From contig CATQJD010000146.1 of NCBI GenBank assembly GCA_958298945.1, positions 2,170,001 through 2,234,000 on the forward strand: a stretch of 64,000 nucleotides of DNA, in the 5' to 3' direction. The position numbers and the translations under genes were made by a program. Shown in pieces: positions 37,976 to 52,849 of the stretch (positions are counted from its first letter, which is position 1; each line of letters opens with the position of its first letter). The notes beneath the pieces were generated by a model, which saw only the letters and a program-made list of their open reading frames with translations, did not search any database and was not told the origin of the DNA. This DNA is from Atherix ibis. Lineage: Eukaryota > Arthropoda > Insecta > Diptera > Athericidae.

Positions 37976-38499
37976 ATATTCCTCCTGAATATACTACTGC
38001 ATATTCCTCTTAAATATACTACTTTATATTCCTCTTTAGTATACTATTTCATATTACTCTTAAATATACTACTTCATATTCCTCTCAAATATACTACTTC
38101 ATATTCTTCTTAATTATAATACTTAATATTCCTCTTAAATATACTACAATACTTCATATTCCTCTTAAATATACTACTTCATATTCCTCTTAAATATACT
38201 ACTGCATATTTCTCTTAAATATACTACTGTATATTCCTCTTAAATATACTACTGCATATTCCTCTGAAATATACTACTTCATATTCCTCTTAAATATACT
38301 ACTGCATATTCCTCTTAAATATACTACTTCATATTCCTCTTAAATGTACTACTGCATATTCCTCTTAAATATACTACTGCATATTACTCTTAAGTATACG
38401 ACTTCATATTCCTCTTAAATATACTACTTCATTATCCTCTTCAATATACTACTTCATATGCCTCTTAAATATACTACTGCATATTCTTCTTAAATATAC

Positions 38500-41400
38500 T
38501 ACTTCATATTCCTCTTAAATATACTACTTCATATTCTTTTTAAATATACTACTGCATATTCCTCTTAAATATACTATTTCATATGGCTCTTAAATATAAT
38601 ATTTATATTCCTCGTAAATCCAATACTTAATATTTCTCTTAAATATACTACTTCATATTCCTCTTAAATATACTACTTCATATTCCTCCTAAATATACGA
38701 CTGCATATTCCTTATAAATATACTACTTCATATTTCTCTTATATATACTACTGCATATTAATCTTAAATATACCACTTCATATTTTTTTAAAATATACTA
38801 CTTTATATTCCTCTTAAATATACTACTTTATATTCCTCTTAAATATACTACTGCATATTCCTCTTAAATATACTACTTCATATTCCTCTTAAATATACTA
38901 CTTCATATTACTTTTAAATATACTACTTCATATTCCTCTCGAATATACTACTTCATATTCCTCTTAAATATAATACTTTATATTCCTCTTAAATATACTA
39001 CAATACTTCATATTCGTCTTAAATATACTATTTCATATTCCTCTTAAATATACTACTGCATATTCCTCTTAAATATACTACTTCATATTCCTCTTAAATA
39101 TACTACTTCATATTACTCTTATATATATTACTTCATATTCCTCTCAAATATACTTCTTCATATTCTTCTTAAATATAATACGTAATATTCCTCTTAAATA
39201 TACTACAATACTTCATATTCCTCTTAAATATACTACTTCATATTCCTCTTAAATATACTACTGCATATTCCTCTTAAATATACTACTACATATTTCTCTT
39301 AAATATACTACTGCATATTCCTCTTAAATAAACTACTTCATATTCCTCTTAAATATACTACTGCATATTTCTCTGAAATATACTATTTCATATTCCTCTT
39401 AAATGAACTACTGCATATTCCTCTTAAATATACTACATCATATTCGTCTTTAATATATATTTCTTATTCCTCTTAAATATATTACTTCATATTCCTCTTA
39501 AATATACTTTTTCATATTTCTCTTAAATATACTACTGCATATTCCTCTTAAATATACTACTTCATATTCCTCTTAAATATATTACTTCATATTGCTCTTA
39601 AATATACTACTATATATTCCTCTAAAATATAATACTTACTATTCCTCTTAAATATAATACTTAATATTCCTCTTAAATATAATACTTAATATTCCTCTTA
39701 AATATACTACTGCATATTCCTCTTAAATATACTACTTCAAATTCCTCTTAATTATACTACCTCATTATCCTCTTCAATATACTACTTCATATGCCTCTTA
39801 AATATACTTCTGCATATTCATCTTAAATATACTACTGCATATGGCTCTTAAATATAATACTTAATATTCCTCTTAAATATAATACTTAATATTTCTCTTA
39901 AATATATCATATTCCTCTTAAATATACTACTTCATATTCCTCTTAAATATACTACTGCATATTCCTTTTAAATATACTACCTCATATTTCTCTTAAATAT
40001 ACTACTGCATATTAATCTTAAATATACTACTTCATATTTTTTTAAATATACTACTGCATATTCCTCTTAAATATACTACTGCATATGGCTCTTAAATATA
40101 ATACTTAATATTCCTCTTAAATATAATACTTAATATTTCTCTTAAATATTCAACTTCATATTCCTCTTAAATATACTACTTCATATTCCTCTTAAATATA
40201 CTACTGCATATTCCTTTTAAATATACTACCTCATATTTCTCTTAAATATACTACTGCATATTAATCTTAAATATACTACTTCATATTTCTCTTAAATATA
40301 CTACTTCATATTCCTCTTAAATATACTACTTCATATTCATTTTAAATATACTACTGCATATTAATCTTAAATATACTACTGCATATTCCTCTTAAAAAAA
40401 ATACTTCATATTCCTCTTAAATATACTACTTCATATTACTCTTAAATATACTACTTCATATTCATTTTAAATATACTACTGCATATTAATCTTAAATATA
40501 CTACTTCATATTTTTTTTAAATATACTACTTTATATTCCTCTTAAATATACTACTTTATATTCCTCTTAAATATACTACTGCATATTCATTTTAAATATA
40601 CTACTGCATTTTAATCTTAAATATACTACTTCATATTTTTTTTAAATATACTACTTTATATTCCTCTTAAATATACTACTTTATATTCCTCTTAAATATA
40701 CTACTGCATATTCCTCTTAAATATACTACTTCATATTCCTTTTAAATATACTACTTCATATTACTTTTAAATATACTACTTCATATTCCTCTCAAATATA
40801 CTACTTCATATTCCTCTAAAATATAATACTTTATATTCCTCTTAAATATACTACAATACTTCATATTCGTCTTAAATATACTATTTCATATTCCTCTTAA
40901 ATATACTACTGCATATTCCTCTTAAATATACTACTTCATATTCCTCTTAAATATACTACTGCATATTCCTCTTAAATATACTACATCATATTCGTCTTTA
41001 ATATAAATTTCTTATTCCTCTTAAATATACTACTTCATATTCCTCTTAAATATACTACTGCATATTCCTCTTAAATATACTACTACATATTTCTCTTAAA
41101 TATACTACTGCATATTCCTCTTAAATAAACTACTTCATATTCCTCTTAAATATACTACTGCATATTTCTCTGAAATATACTATTTCATATTCCTCTTAAA
41201 TGAACTACTGCATATTCCTCTTAAATATACTACTGCATATTCCTCTTAAATATACAACATCATATTCGTCTTTAATATAAATTTCTTATTCCTGTTAAAT
41301 ATACTACTTCATATTCCTCTTAAATATACTTCTTCATATTCCTCTTAATTATACTACTGCATATTCCTCTTAAATATAGTACTTCATATTCCTCTTAAAT

Positions 41401-43000
41401 ATATTACTTCATATTGCTCTTAAATATACTACTATATATTCCTCTAAAATATAATACTTACTATTCCTCTTAAATATAATACTTAATATTCCTCTTAAAT
41501 ATAAAACTTAATATTCCTCTTAAATATACTACTGCATATTCCTCTTAAATATACTACTTCATATTCTTTTTAAATATACTACTGCATATTCCTCTTAAAT
41601 ATACTTCTTCATATGGCTCTTAAATATAATATTTATATTCCTCGTAAATCCAATACTTAATATTTCTCTTAAATATACTACTTCATATTCCTCTTAAATA
41701 TACTACTTCATATTCCTCCTAAATATACGACTGCATATTCCTTATAAATATACTACTTCATATTTTTCTTAAATATACTACTGCATATTAATCTTAAATA
41801 TACTACTTCATATTTTTTTTAAATATACTACTTTATATTCCTCTTAAATATACTACTTTATATTCCTCTTAAATATACTACTGCATGTTCCTCTTAAATA
41901 TACTACTTCATATTCCTCTTAAATATACTACTTCATATTACTTTTAAATATACTACTTCATATTCCTCTCAAATATACTACTTCATATTCCTCTTAAATA
42001 TAATACTTTATATTCCTTTTAAATATACTACAATACTTCATATTCGTCTTAAATATACTATTTCATATTCCTCTTAAATATACTACTGCATATTCCTCTT
42101 AAATATACTACTTCATATTCCTCTTAAATATACTACTTCATATTACTCTTATATATACTACTTCATATTCCTCTCAAATATACTTCTTCATATTCTTCTT
42201 AAATATAATACGTAATATTCCTCTTAAATATACTACAATACTTCATATTCCTCTTAAATATACTACTTCATATTCCTCTTAAATATACTACTGCATATTC
42301 CTCTTAAATATACTACTACATATTTCTCTTAAATATACTACTGCATATTCCTCTTAAATAAACTACTTCATATTCCTCTTAAATATACTACTGCATATTT
42401 CTCTGAAATATACTATTTCATATTCCTCTTAAATGAACTACTGCATATTCCTCTTAAATATACTACTGCATATTCCTCTTAAATATACTACATCATATTC
42501 GTCTTTAATATAAATTTCTTATTCCTCTTAAATATACTACTTCATATTCCTCTTAAATATACTTCTTAATATTCCTCTTAAATATACTACTGCATATTGC
42601 TCTTAAATATACTACTTCATATTCCTCTTAAATATATTACTTCATATTGCTCTTAAATATACTACTATATATTCCTCTAAAATATAATACTTACTATTCC
42701 TCTTAAATATAATACTTAATATTCCTCTTAAATATAATACTTAATATTCCTCTTAAATATACTACTGCATATTCCTCTTAAATATACTACTTCATATTCC
42801 TCTTAATTATACTACCTCATTATCCTCTTCAATATACTACTTCATATGCCTCTTAAATATACTTCTGCATATTCATCTTAAATATACTACTGCATATGGC
42901 TCTTAAATATAATACTTAATATTCCTCTTAAATATAATACTTAATATTTCTCTTAAATATATCATATTCCTCTTAAATATACTACTTCATATTCCTCTTA
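38500..43000 (-). repeat. Higher-order repeat of about 3.03 kb in the proximal right arm
   Basis: About 1.45 kb at 38500-39950 matches about 41530-43005 with an offset of 3030 bp, rising to 3055 bp at the far end where one monomer was gained. Marks kept in order are ATATGGCTCTTAAATATAAT followed by ATTTATATTCCTCGTAAATC (38581 and 41611), ATAATACGTAATATTCC (CGTAATATTCC at 39181 and 42211), and the shortened AAATATATCATATTCC (AATATATCAT at 39901 and 42956). Additional single copies of some marks near 40081 and 43060 show more local duplication in between. Confidence 0.8.
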
Positions 43001-46000
43001 AATATACTACTGCATATTCCTTTTAAATATACTACTGCATATTCCTCTTAAATATACTACTGCATATGGCTCTTAAATATAATACTTAATATTCCTCTTA
43101 AATATAATACTTAATATTTCTCTTAAATATCCTACTTCATATTCCTCTTAAATATACTACTTCATATTCCTCTTAAATATACTACTGCATATTCCTTTTA
43201 AATATACTACCTCATATTTCTCTTAAATATACTACTGCATATTAATCTTAAATATACTACTTCATATTCCTCTTAAATATACTATTTCATATTCCTCTTA
43301 AATATACTACTTCATATTCATTTTAAATATACTACTGCATATTAATCTTAAATATACTACTGCATATTCCTCTTAAAAAAACTACTTCCTATTCCTCTTA
43401 AATATACTACTTCATATTACTCTTAAATATACTACTTCATATTCCTCTTAAATGTACTACTGTATATTCCTCTTAAATATACTACTGCATATTCCTCTTA
43501 AATATACTACTGCATATTCCTCTCAAATATACTACTTCATATTCCTCTTAAATATAATACTTAATATTCCCCTTAAATATACTACAATAGTTCATATTCC
43601 TCTTAAATATACTACTTCAAATTACTCTTAAATATACTACTGCATATTCCTCTTAAATATACTACTGCATATTCATCTTAAATATACTACTGCATATATC
43701 TCTTAAATATACTACTTCATATTCCTCTTAAATATACTACTACATATTCCTCTTAAATATACGTATACTACTTCATATTCCTCTTAAAGTACTACTGTAT
43801 ATTCCTCTTAAATATACTACTGCATATTCCCCTTAAATATACTACATCATATTCCTCTTAAATATAAACTTCTTATTCCTCTTAAATATACTACTTCATA
43901 TTCCTCTTAAATATACTTCTTCATATTCCTCTTAAATATAATAATGCATATTTCTCTTAAATATACTACTTCATATTCCTCTTAAATGTACTACTGCATA
44001 TTCCTTTTAAATATACTACTGCATATAACTCTTAAATATACTACTTCATATTCTTCTCAAATATACTACTTCATATTCCTCTTAAATATAATACTTAATA
44101 TTCCTCTTATATATACTACAATACTTCATATTCCTCTTAAATATACTACTTCATATTCCTCTTAAATATACTACTGCATATTCGTCTTAAATATTTTACT
44201 TCATATTCCTCTTAAATATACTACTTCATATTATTCTTAAATATACTTCTTCATATTCCTCTCAAATATACTACTTCATGTTCCTCTTAAATATACTACT
44301 TCATATTCCTCTCAAATATACTACTTCATATTCCCCTTAAATATAATACTTAATATTCCTCTTAAATATACTACAATTCTTCATATTCCTCTCAAATATA
44401 CTACTTCATATTCCTCTTAAATATACTACTGCATATTCCTCTTAAATATACTACTGCATATTCCTCTTAAATATACTACTGCATATTCCTCTTAAATATA
44501 CTACTTCATATTCCTTTTAAATATACTACTGCATACTCCTCTTAAATATACTACTTCATATTCCTCTTAAATGTACTACTGCATATTCCTCTTAAATATA
44601 CTACTGCATATTCCTCTTAAATATACTACATCATATTCCTCTTAAATATAAACTTCTTATTCCTCTTAAATGTACTACTTCATATTGCTCTTAAATATAC
44701 TACTACATATTCCTCTTAAATATAATACTTAATATTCCTCTTAAATATAATACTTCATACTCCTCTTAAATATAATACTTAATATTCCTCTTAAATATAC
44801 TACTGGATATTCCTCTTAAATATACTACTTCATATTCCTCTTAAATATACTACTTCATTAACCTCTTCAATATACTACTTCACATGCCTCTTAAATATAC
44901 TACTGCATATTCATCTTAAATATACAACTTCATATTCCTCTTAAATATACTACTTCATATTCCTCTTAAATATACTATTTCATATTCCTCTTAAATATAC
45001 TACTGCATATTCCTCTTAAATATACTACTTCATATTCCTCTTAAATAAACTACTTCATATTACTCTTAAATATACTACTTCATATTCCTCTCAAATATAC
45101 TACTTCATATTCCTCTTAAATATAATACTTAATATTCCTCTTAAATATACTACAATACTTCATATTCCTCTTAAATATACTACTTCATATTCCTCTAAAA
45201 TATACTACTGCATAATCCTCTTATATATACTACTGCATATTCCTCTTAAATATACTACTGCATATTCCTCTTAAATATACTACTTCATATTCCTCTTAAA
45301 TATACTACTGCATATTTCTCTTAAATATACTACTTCATATTCCTCTTAAATGTACTACTGCATATTCCTCTTAAATATACTACTGCATATTCCTCTTAAA
45401 TATACTACATCATATTCCTCTTATATATAAACTTCTTATTCCTCTTAAATATACAACTTCATATTCCTTTTAAATATACTTCTTCATATTCCTCTTAAAT
45501 ACAATACTGCATATTCTTCTTAAATATACTACTTCATATTCCTCTTAAATGTACTACTGCATATTCCTCTTTAATATATTACATCATATTCCTCTTAAAT
45601 ATAAACTTCTTATTCCTCTTAAATATACTACTTCATATTTCTCTTAAATATACTTCTTATTATTCCTCTTAAATATACTACTGCATATTCCTCTTAAATG
45701 TACTATTTCATATTTCTCTTAAATATACTACTTCATATTCCTCTCAAATATACTACTTCATATTCCTCTTAAATATGATACTTAATATTCCTCTTAAATA
45801 TACAACAATACTTCATATGCCTCTTAAATATACAACTTCATATTCCTCTTATATATACTACTGCATATTTCTTTTAAATATACTACTTCATATTCCTCTT
45901 AAATATACTACTTCATATTACTCTTAAATATACTACTTCACATTCCTCTCAAATATACTACTTTATATTCCTCTTAAATATAATACTTAATATTCCTCTT

Positions 46001-47920
46001 AAATATACTACAATACTTCATAATCCTCTTAAATATACTACTTCATATTCCTCTTAAATATACTAGTGCATATTCCTCTTAAATATACTACTGCATATTC
46101 CTCATAAATATACTACTGCATATTCCCCTTAAATATACTACTTCATATTCCTCTTAAATATATTTCTTCATATTCCTCTTAAATATACTACTGCATATTC
46201 CTCTCAAATATACTACTTCATATTCCTCTTAAATATACTACTTCATATTACTCTTAAATATACTACTATATATTCCTCTTAAATATAATGCTTAATATTC
46301 CTCTTAAATATAATACTTAATATTCCTCTTAAATATACTACTTAATATTCCTCTTAAATATACTACTGCATATTCCTCTTAAATATACCACTTCATATTC
46401 CTCTTAAATATATTACTTCATTATCTTCTTCAATATACTACTGCGTATACCTCTTAAATATACTACTGCATATTCCTTTTAAATATAATACTTCATATTC
46501 CTCTTAAATATACTACTTCATATTCCTTTTAAATATACTACTGCATATTCCTCTTAAATATACTACTTCATATGGCTCTTAAATATAATACTTAATAATC
46601 CTCTTAAATATAATAGTTAATATTCCTCTTAACAATACTACTTCATATTCCTCTTAAATATACTACGTCATATTCCTCTTAAATATACTACTGCATATTC
46701 CTTTTAAATATACTACTTCATATTTCTCTTAAATATACTACTGCATATTAATCTTAAATATACTACTTCATATTCCTCTTAAATATACTACTTCATATTC
46801 CTCTTAAATATACTACTTCATATTCCTCTTAAATATACTACTGCATATTCCTCTTAAATATACTACTTCATATTCCTCTTAAATATACTACTTCATATTA
46901 CTCTTAAATATACTACTTCATATTCCTCTCAAATATACTACTTCATATTCCTCTTAAATATAATACTTAATATTCCTCTTAAATATACTACAATACTTCA
47001 TATTCCTCTTAAATATACTACTTAATATTCCTCTTAAATATACTACTTCATATTCCTCTTAAATATACTACTTCATATTCCTCTTAAATATACTACTGCA
47101 TATTCCTCTTAAATTTACTACTTCATATTCCTCTTAAATATACTACTGCATATTCCTCTTCAATATACTACTTCATATTCCTCTTAAATGTTCTACTGCA
47201 TATTCCTCTTAAATATACTACTGCATATTCCTCTTAAATATACTACATCATATTCCTCTTAAATATAAACTTCTTATTCCTCTTAAATATACTACTTCAT
47301 ATTCCTCTTAAATATACTTTTTCATATTCCTCTTAAATATACTACTGCATATTCCTCTTAAATATACTACTTCATATTCCTCTTAAATATACTACTGCAT
47401 ATTCCTCTTAAATATACTACTTCATATTCCTCTTAAATATAATGCTGCATATTCCTCTTAAATATACTACTTCATATTCCTCTTAAATATACTACTGCAT
47501 ATACCTACTAAATGTACTACGTCATATTACTCTTAAATATACTACTTCATATTCCTCTCAAATATACTACTTCATATTCCTCTTAAATATAATACTTAAT
47601 ATTCCTCTTAAATATACTACAATACTTCATATTCATCTTAAATATACTACTTCATATTCCTCTTAAATATACTACTGCATATTCCTTTTAAATATACTAC
47701 TGCATATTCCTCTTAAATATAATACTGCATATTCCACTTAAATATACTACTTCATATTCCTCTTAAATATACTACTGTATATTCTTCTTAAATATACTAC
47801 TTCATATTCCTCTTAAATGTACTACTGCATATTCCTCTTAAATATACTACTGCATATTCCTCTTAAATATACTACATCATATTCCTCTTAAATATAAACT
47901 TCTTATTCCTCTTAAATATA
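39440..47920 (-). repeat. Short (about 23-bp) monomer variant, AAATATAAACTTCTTATTCC
   Basis: A shortened monomer AAATATAAACTTCTTATTCC, or its variant TTTAATATAAATTTCTTATT, follows a CTACATCATATTC monomer at several sites, for example near 39445, 41000, 41270, 42508, 43858, 44644, 45424, 45598, 47263 and 47888. In many of these it is followed by the normal monomer and then by ATACTTCTTCATATTCC. The fixed company it keeps shows it belongs to a higher-order unit and is not a random error. Confidence 0.75.
43757..43800. repeat. Irregular monomer junction with ATACGTAT
   Basis: The array reads AAATATACGTATACTACTTC, a six-base gain that creates an ATACGTAT palindrome, followed within 40 bp by a monomer with a two-base loss (CTTAAAGTACTACTG). 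It is a local break in the 25-bp register, probably an old recombination or replication-slippage junction. Confidence 0.6.
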
Positions 47921-48960
47921 CTACTTCATATTCCTCTTAAATATACTTCTTCATATTCCTCTTAAATATACTACTGCATATTCCTCTCAAATATACTACT
48001 TCATATTCCTCTTAAAAATACGACTTCATATTGCTCTTAAATATACTACTATATATTCCTCTTAAATATAATACTTAATATTCCTCTTAAATATAATACT
48101 TAATATTCCTCTTAAATATAATACTTAATATTCCTCTTAAATATACTACTGCATATTCCTCTTAAATATACCACTTCATATTCCTCTTAAATATACTACT
48201 TCATTATCTCCTTCAATATACTACTGCATATGCCTCTTAAATATACTACTGCATATTCCTCTTAAATATCCTACTTCATATTCCTCTTAAATATACTACT
48301 TCATATTCCTTTTAAATATACTACTGCATATTCCTCTTAAATATACTACTTCATATGGCTCTTAAATATAATACTTAATATTCCTCTTAAATATAATACT
48401 TAATATTCCTCTTAAATGTACTACTTCATATTTCTCTTAAATATACTACTTCATATTCCTCTTAAATATACTACTGAATATTCCTTTTTAATATACTACT
48501 TCATATTTCTCTTAAATATACTACTGCATATTAATCTTAAATATACTACTTCATATTCCTCTTAAATATACTACTTCATATTCCTCTTAAATACACTACT
48601 TCATATTCCTCTTAAATATACTACTGTATATTCCTCTTAAATTTACTACTTCATATTCCTCTTAAATATACTACTTCATATTACTCTTAAATATACTATT
48701 TCATATTCCTCTCAAATATACTACTTCATATTCCTCTTAAATATAATACTTAATATTCCTCTTAAATATACTACAATACTTCATATTCCTCTAAAATATA
48801 CTACTTCATATTCCTCTTAAATATACTACTGCATATTCCTCTTAAATATACTACAGCATATTCCTCTTAAATATACTACTGCATATTCCTCTTAAATATA
48901 CTACTTCATATTCCTCTTAAATATACTACTGCATATTCCTCTTAAATATACAACTTCATA
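44860..48960 (-). repeat. Higher-order repeat of about 1.56-1.78 kb
   Basis: The mark TTATC/TTAACC...TTCAATATACTAC is at 44863, 46421 and 48204, spacings 1558 and 1783 bp. The second step is confirmed by TATGGCTCTTAAATATAATAC (46571 and 48354) and CTGCATATTAATCTTAAATA (46741 and 48524), all 1783 bp apart. The same marks also occur near 38433, 39764 and 42820 in the 3.03-kb repeat, so the two higher-order units are related. Confidence 0.75.
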
Positions 48961-51900
48961 TTCCTCTTAAATGTACTACTTCATATTCCTCTTAAATATA
49001 CTACTTCATATTCCTCTTAAACATGCTACTTCATATTCCTCTTAAACATACTTCTTCATATTCCTCTCAAATATACTACTTCATATTCCTCTTAAACATA
49101 CTATTTCATATTCCTCTTAAACATACTACTTCATATTCCTCTTAAACATACTACTTCATATTCCTCTTAAATATACTACTTCATATTTCTCTTAAACATA
49201 CTACTTCATATTCCTCTTAAATATACTACTGCATATTCCTCTTAAATATACTACTTCATATTCCTCTAAAATATACTACTTCATATTCCTCTTAAACATA
49301 CTACTTCATATTCCTCTTAAATATACTACTTCATATTCCTCTTAAACATACTACTTCATATTCCTCTTAAACATACTACTTCATATTGCTGTTAAAAATA
49401 CCTACTTCATATTCCTCTTAAACATACTACTTCATATTACTCTTAAATATATTACTTCATATTCCTCTTAAATATTCTACTGCATATTCCTCTTAAATAT
49501 ACTACTTCATATTCCTCTTAAACATACTACTTCATATTCTTCTTGAACATACTACTTCATATTCCTCTTAAACATACTACTTCATATTCCTCTAAAACAA
49601 ACTACTTCATATTCCTCTTAAATATACTACTTCATATACCTCTTAAACATACTACTTCATATTCCTCTTAAACATACTACTTCATATTCCTCTTAAATAT
49701 ACTACTTCCTATTCCTCTTAAACATACTACTTCATGTTCCTCTTAAATATACTACTTCATATTCCTCTTAAACATTCTACTTTATATTCCTCTTATACTA
49801 CCTCATATTCCTCTTAAACATACTACTTTATAATCTTCTTAAATATACTATTTCATATTCCTTTTAAATATACTACTTCATATTCCTCTTTAACATACTA
49901 CTTCATATTCCTCTTAAACATACTACTTCATATTCCTTTTAAACATACCACTTCATTTTCCTCTTAAACATTTTACTGCATATTCCTCTTAAATATACTA
50001 CTTCATATTCCTCTTAAACATACTACTTCATATTCCTCTTAAACATACTACTTCATATTCCTCTTAAACATATTACTTCATATTCCTCTTAAATATACTA
50101 CTTCATATTTTTCTTAAACATGCTACTTCATATTCCTCTTGAACATACTACTTCATATTCCTCTTAAACATACTACTTCATATTCCTCTTAAACATACTA
50201 CTTCATATTCCTCTTAAACATACTACTTCATATTCCTCTTAAACATATAACATAATATTCTTCTTAAATATACTACTTCATATTCCTCTTAAACATACAC
50301 TTTCATATTCCTCTAAAACACACTACTTCATATTCCTCTTAAACATTCTACTGCATATTCCTCTTAAATATACTACTTCATATTCTTCTTTAACATATTA
50401 CTTCATATTCCTCTTAAACATACTACTTCATATTTCTCTTAAACATACCACTTCATATTCCTCTTAAATATACCACTTCATATTCCTCTTAAACATACTA
50501 CTTCATATTCCTCTTAAACATAATAATTCATATTCCTCTTAAACATACTACTTCATATTCCTTTTAAACATACTACTTCATATTCCTCTTAAACATACTA
50601 CTTCATATTAATCTTAAACATACTACTTCATATTCCTCTTAAACATACTACTTCATATGCCTCTTACACATACTACTTCATATTCCTCTTAAACATAATG
50701 CTTCATATTCCTCTTAAACATACTACTTCATATTCTTCTGAAACATACTACTTCATATTCCTCTAAAACTTACTACTTCATATTTCTCTTAAACATACTA
50801 CTTCATATGCCTCTTAAACATACTACTTCATATTCCTCTTAAACTAAATACTTCATATTCCTCTTAAACATACTACTTCATATTCCTGTTAAACATACTG
50901 CTTCATATTCCTCTTAAATATACTACTTCATATTCCTCTAAAACATACTACTTAATATTCCTCTTAAACATACTACTTCATATTCCTCTTAAACATACTA
51001 CTTCATATTCCTCTTAAACATACTACTTCATATTCCTCTTAAACATACTACTTCATATTCCTCTTAAACATACTACTTCATATTCCTCTTAAACATACTA
51101 CTTCATATTCCTCTTAAACATACTACTTCATATTCCTCTTAAACATACTACTTCATATTCCTCTTAAACATACTACTTCATATTCCTCTTAAACATACTA
51201 CTTCATATTCCTTTTAAACATACTACTTCATATAACTCTTAAACATACTACTTCATATTCCTCTTAAACATACTACTTCATAATCCTCTTAAACATACTA
51301 CTTCATATTCCTCTTAAACATACTACTTCATATTTCTCTTAAATATACTACTTCATATTACTCTTAAATATACTACTTCATATTCCTCTTAAAGATACTA
51401 CTTCATATTCCTCTTAAACATACTACGTCATATTCCTTTTAAGCACACTACTACATATTCCTCTTAAACATACTACTTCATATTCCTCTTAAACATACTA
51501 CTTAGTATTCCTCTCAAATATACTACTTAATATTCCTCTTAAATATACTACTTCATATTCCTCTAAAACATACTACTTAATATTCCTTTTAAACATACTA
51601 CTTCATATTCCTCTTAAACATACTACTTCATATTCCTCTTAAACATACTACTTCATATTCCTCTTAAACATACTACTTCATATTCCTCTTAAACATACTA
51701 CTTCATATTCCTCTTAAACATACTACTTCATATTCCTCTTAAACATACTACTTCATATTCCTCTTAAACATACTACTTCATATTCCTCGTAAATATACTA
51801 CTGCATATTCCTCTTAAACATACTACTTCATATTCCTCTTAAACATACTACTTCATATTCATCTTAAACATAATACTTAATATTCCTCTTAAATATACTA

Positions 51901-52849
51901 CTTCATATTCCTCTTAAACATACTACTTCATATTCCTCTTAAATATACTACTTCATATTTCTCTTAAACATACTACTTCATATTCCTCTTAAATATACTA
52001 CTTCATATTCCTCTTAAACATACTACTTCATATTCCTCTTAAACATACTACTTCATATTCCTCTTAAACATACTACTTCATATTCCCTTTAAACATACTA
52101 CTTCATATTATTCTTAAATATACTACTTCATATTCCTCTTAAATATACTACTACCTATTCCTCTTAAATATACTACTTCACATTCCTCTTAAACATACTA
52201 CTTCATTATCCTCTTAAACATACTACTTCATATTACCCTTAAACATAGTACTTCATATTCCTCTTAAACATATTACTACATATTCTTCTTAAATATAGTA
52301 CTTCATATTCTTCTTAAACATACTACTTCATATTCCTCTTAAACATACTACTTCATATTCCTCTTAAACATACTACTTCATATTCCTCTTAAACATAATA
52401 CTTGATATTCCTCTTAAACATACTACTTCATATTCCTCTTAAAAATACTACTTCATATTCCTCTTAAACATACTACTTCATATTCCTCTTAAAAATACTA
52501 CTTCTTATTAATCTTAAACATACTACTTCATATTCCTCTTAAACATACTACTTCATGTGCCTCTTAAACATACTACCTATATAACTCTTAAACATACTAC
52601 TTCATATTCCTCTTAAACATACTACTTCCTATTCCTCTTAAACATACTACTTCATATTCATCTTAAACATAATACTTAATATTCCTCTTAAATATACTAC
52701 TTCATATTCCTCTTAAACATACTACTTCATATTACTCTTAAACATACTACTTCATATTCCTCTTAAACATACTACTTCATATTCCTCTTAAACATACTAC
52801 TTCATATAACTCTTAAACATACTACTTCATATTCCTCTTAAACATACTA

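Larger units (their letters stand above)
38140..48800 (-). repeat. 30-bp monomer variant with a 5-bp insertion
   Basis: A monomer reading AAATATACTACAATACTTCA in place of AAATATACTACTTCA carries five extra bases. It recurs throughout this domain, for example near 38147, 38998, 39208, 40850, 42029, 42235, 43582, 44117, 44372, 45152, 45803, 46010, 46990, 47618 and 48773. It usually follows a TAATACTTAATATTCC or TAATACTTTATATTCC monomer. I did not see it in the left arm or beyond 49 kb, so it marks this domain and its higher-order repeat. Confidence 0.8.
37944..49010 (-). repeat. 25-bp satellite array, right arm, proximal A-type domain (inverted)
   Basis: This is the same satellite as the left arm but in the opposite orientation: on the + strand it reads TACTACTTCATATTCC then TCTTAAATA. 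The monomer type differs from the left arm. Nearly all copies carry A at the variable site (AAATATAC on the + strand, TATATTT on the minus strand), whereas the left arm and the distal right arm carry mostly the G type. Many copies have CTGCATATTCC (GCAGTAG on the minus strand), a variant uncommon elsewhere. Length variants are frequent, with 30-bp and about 23-bp monomers. The domain looks more diverged and more heterogeneous than the other arrays. No coding potential is seen. Confidence 0.97.

Noticed and set aside
37931..38113. A 60-codon open frame on the + strand starting in the right transposon end and running into the satellite
   Set aside because: It is low-complexity sequence produced by satellite monomers that happen to lack TAA in that frame, has no family similarity, and starts inside an inverted repeat.
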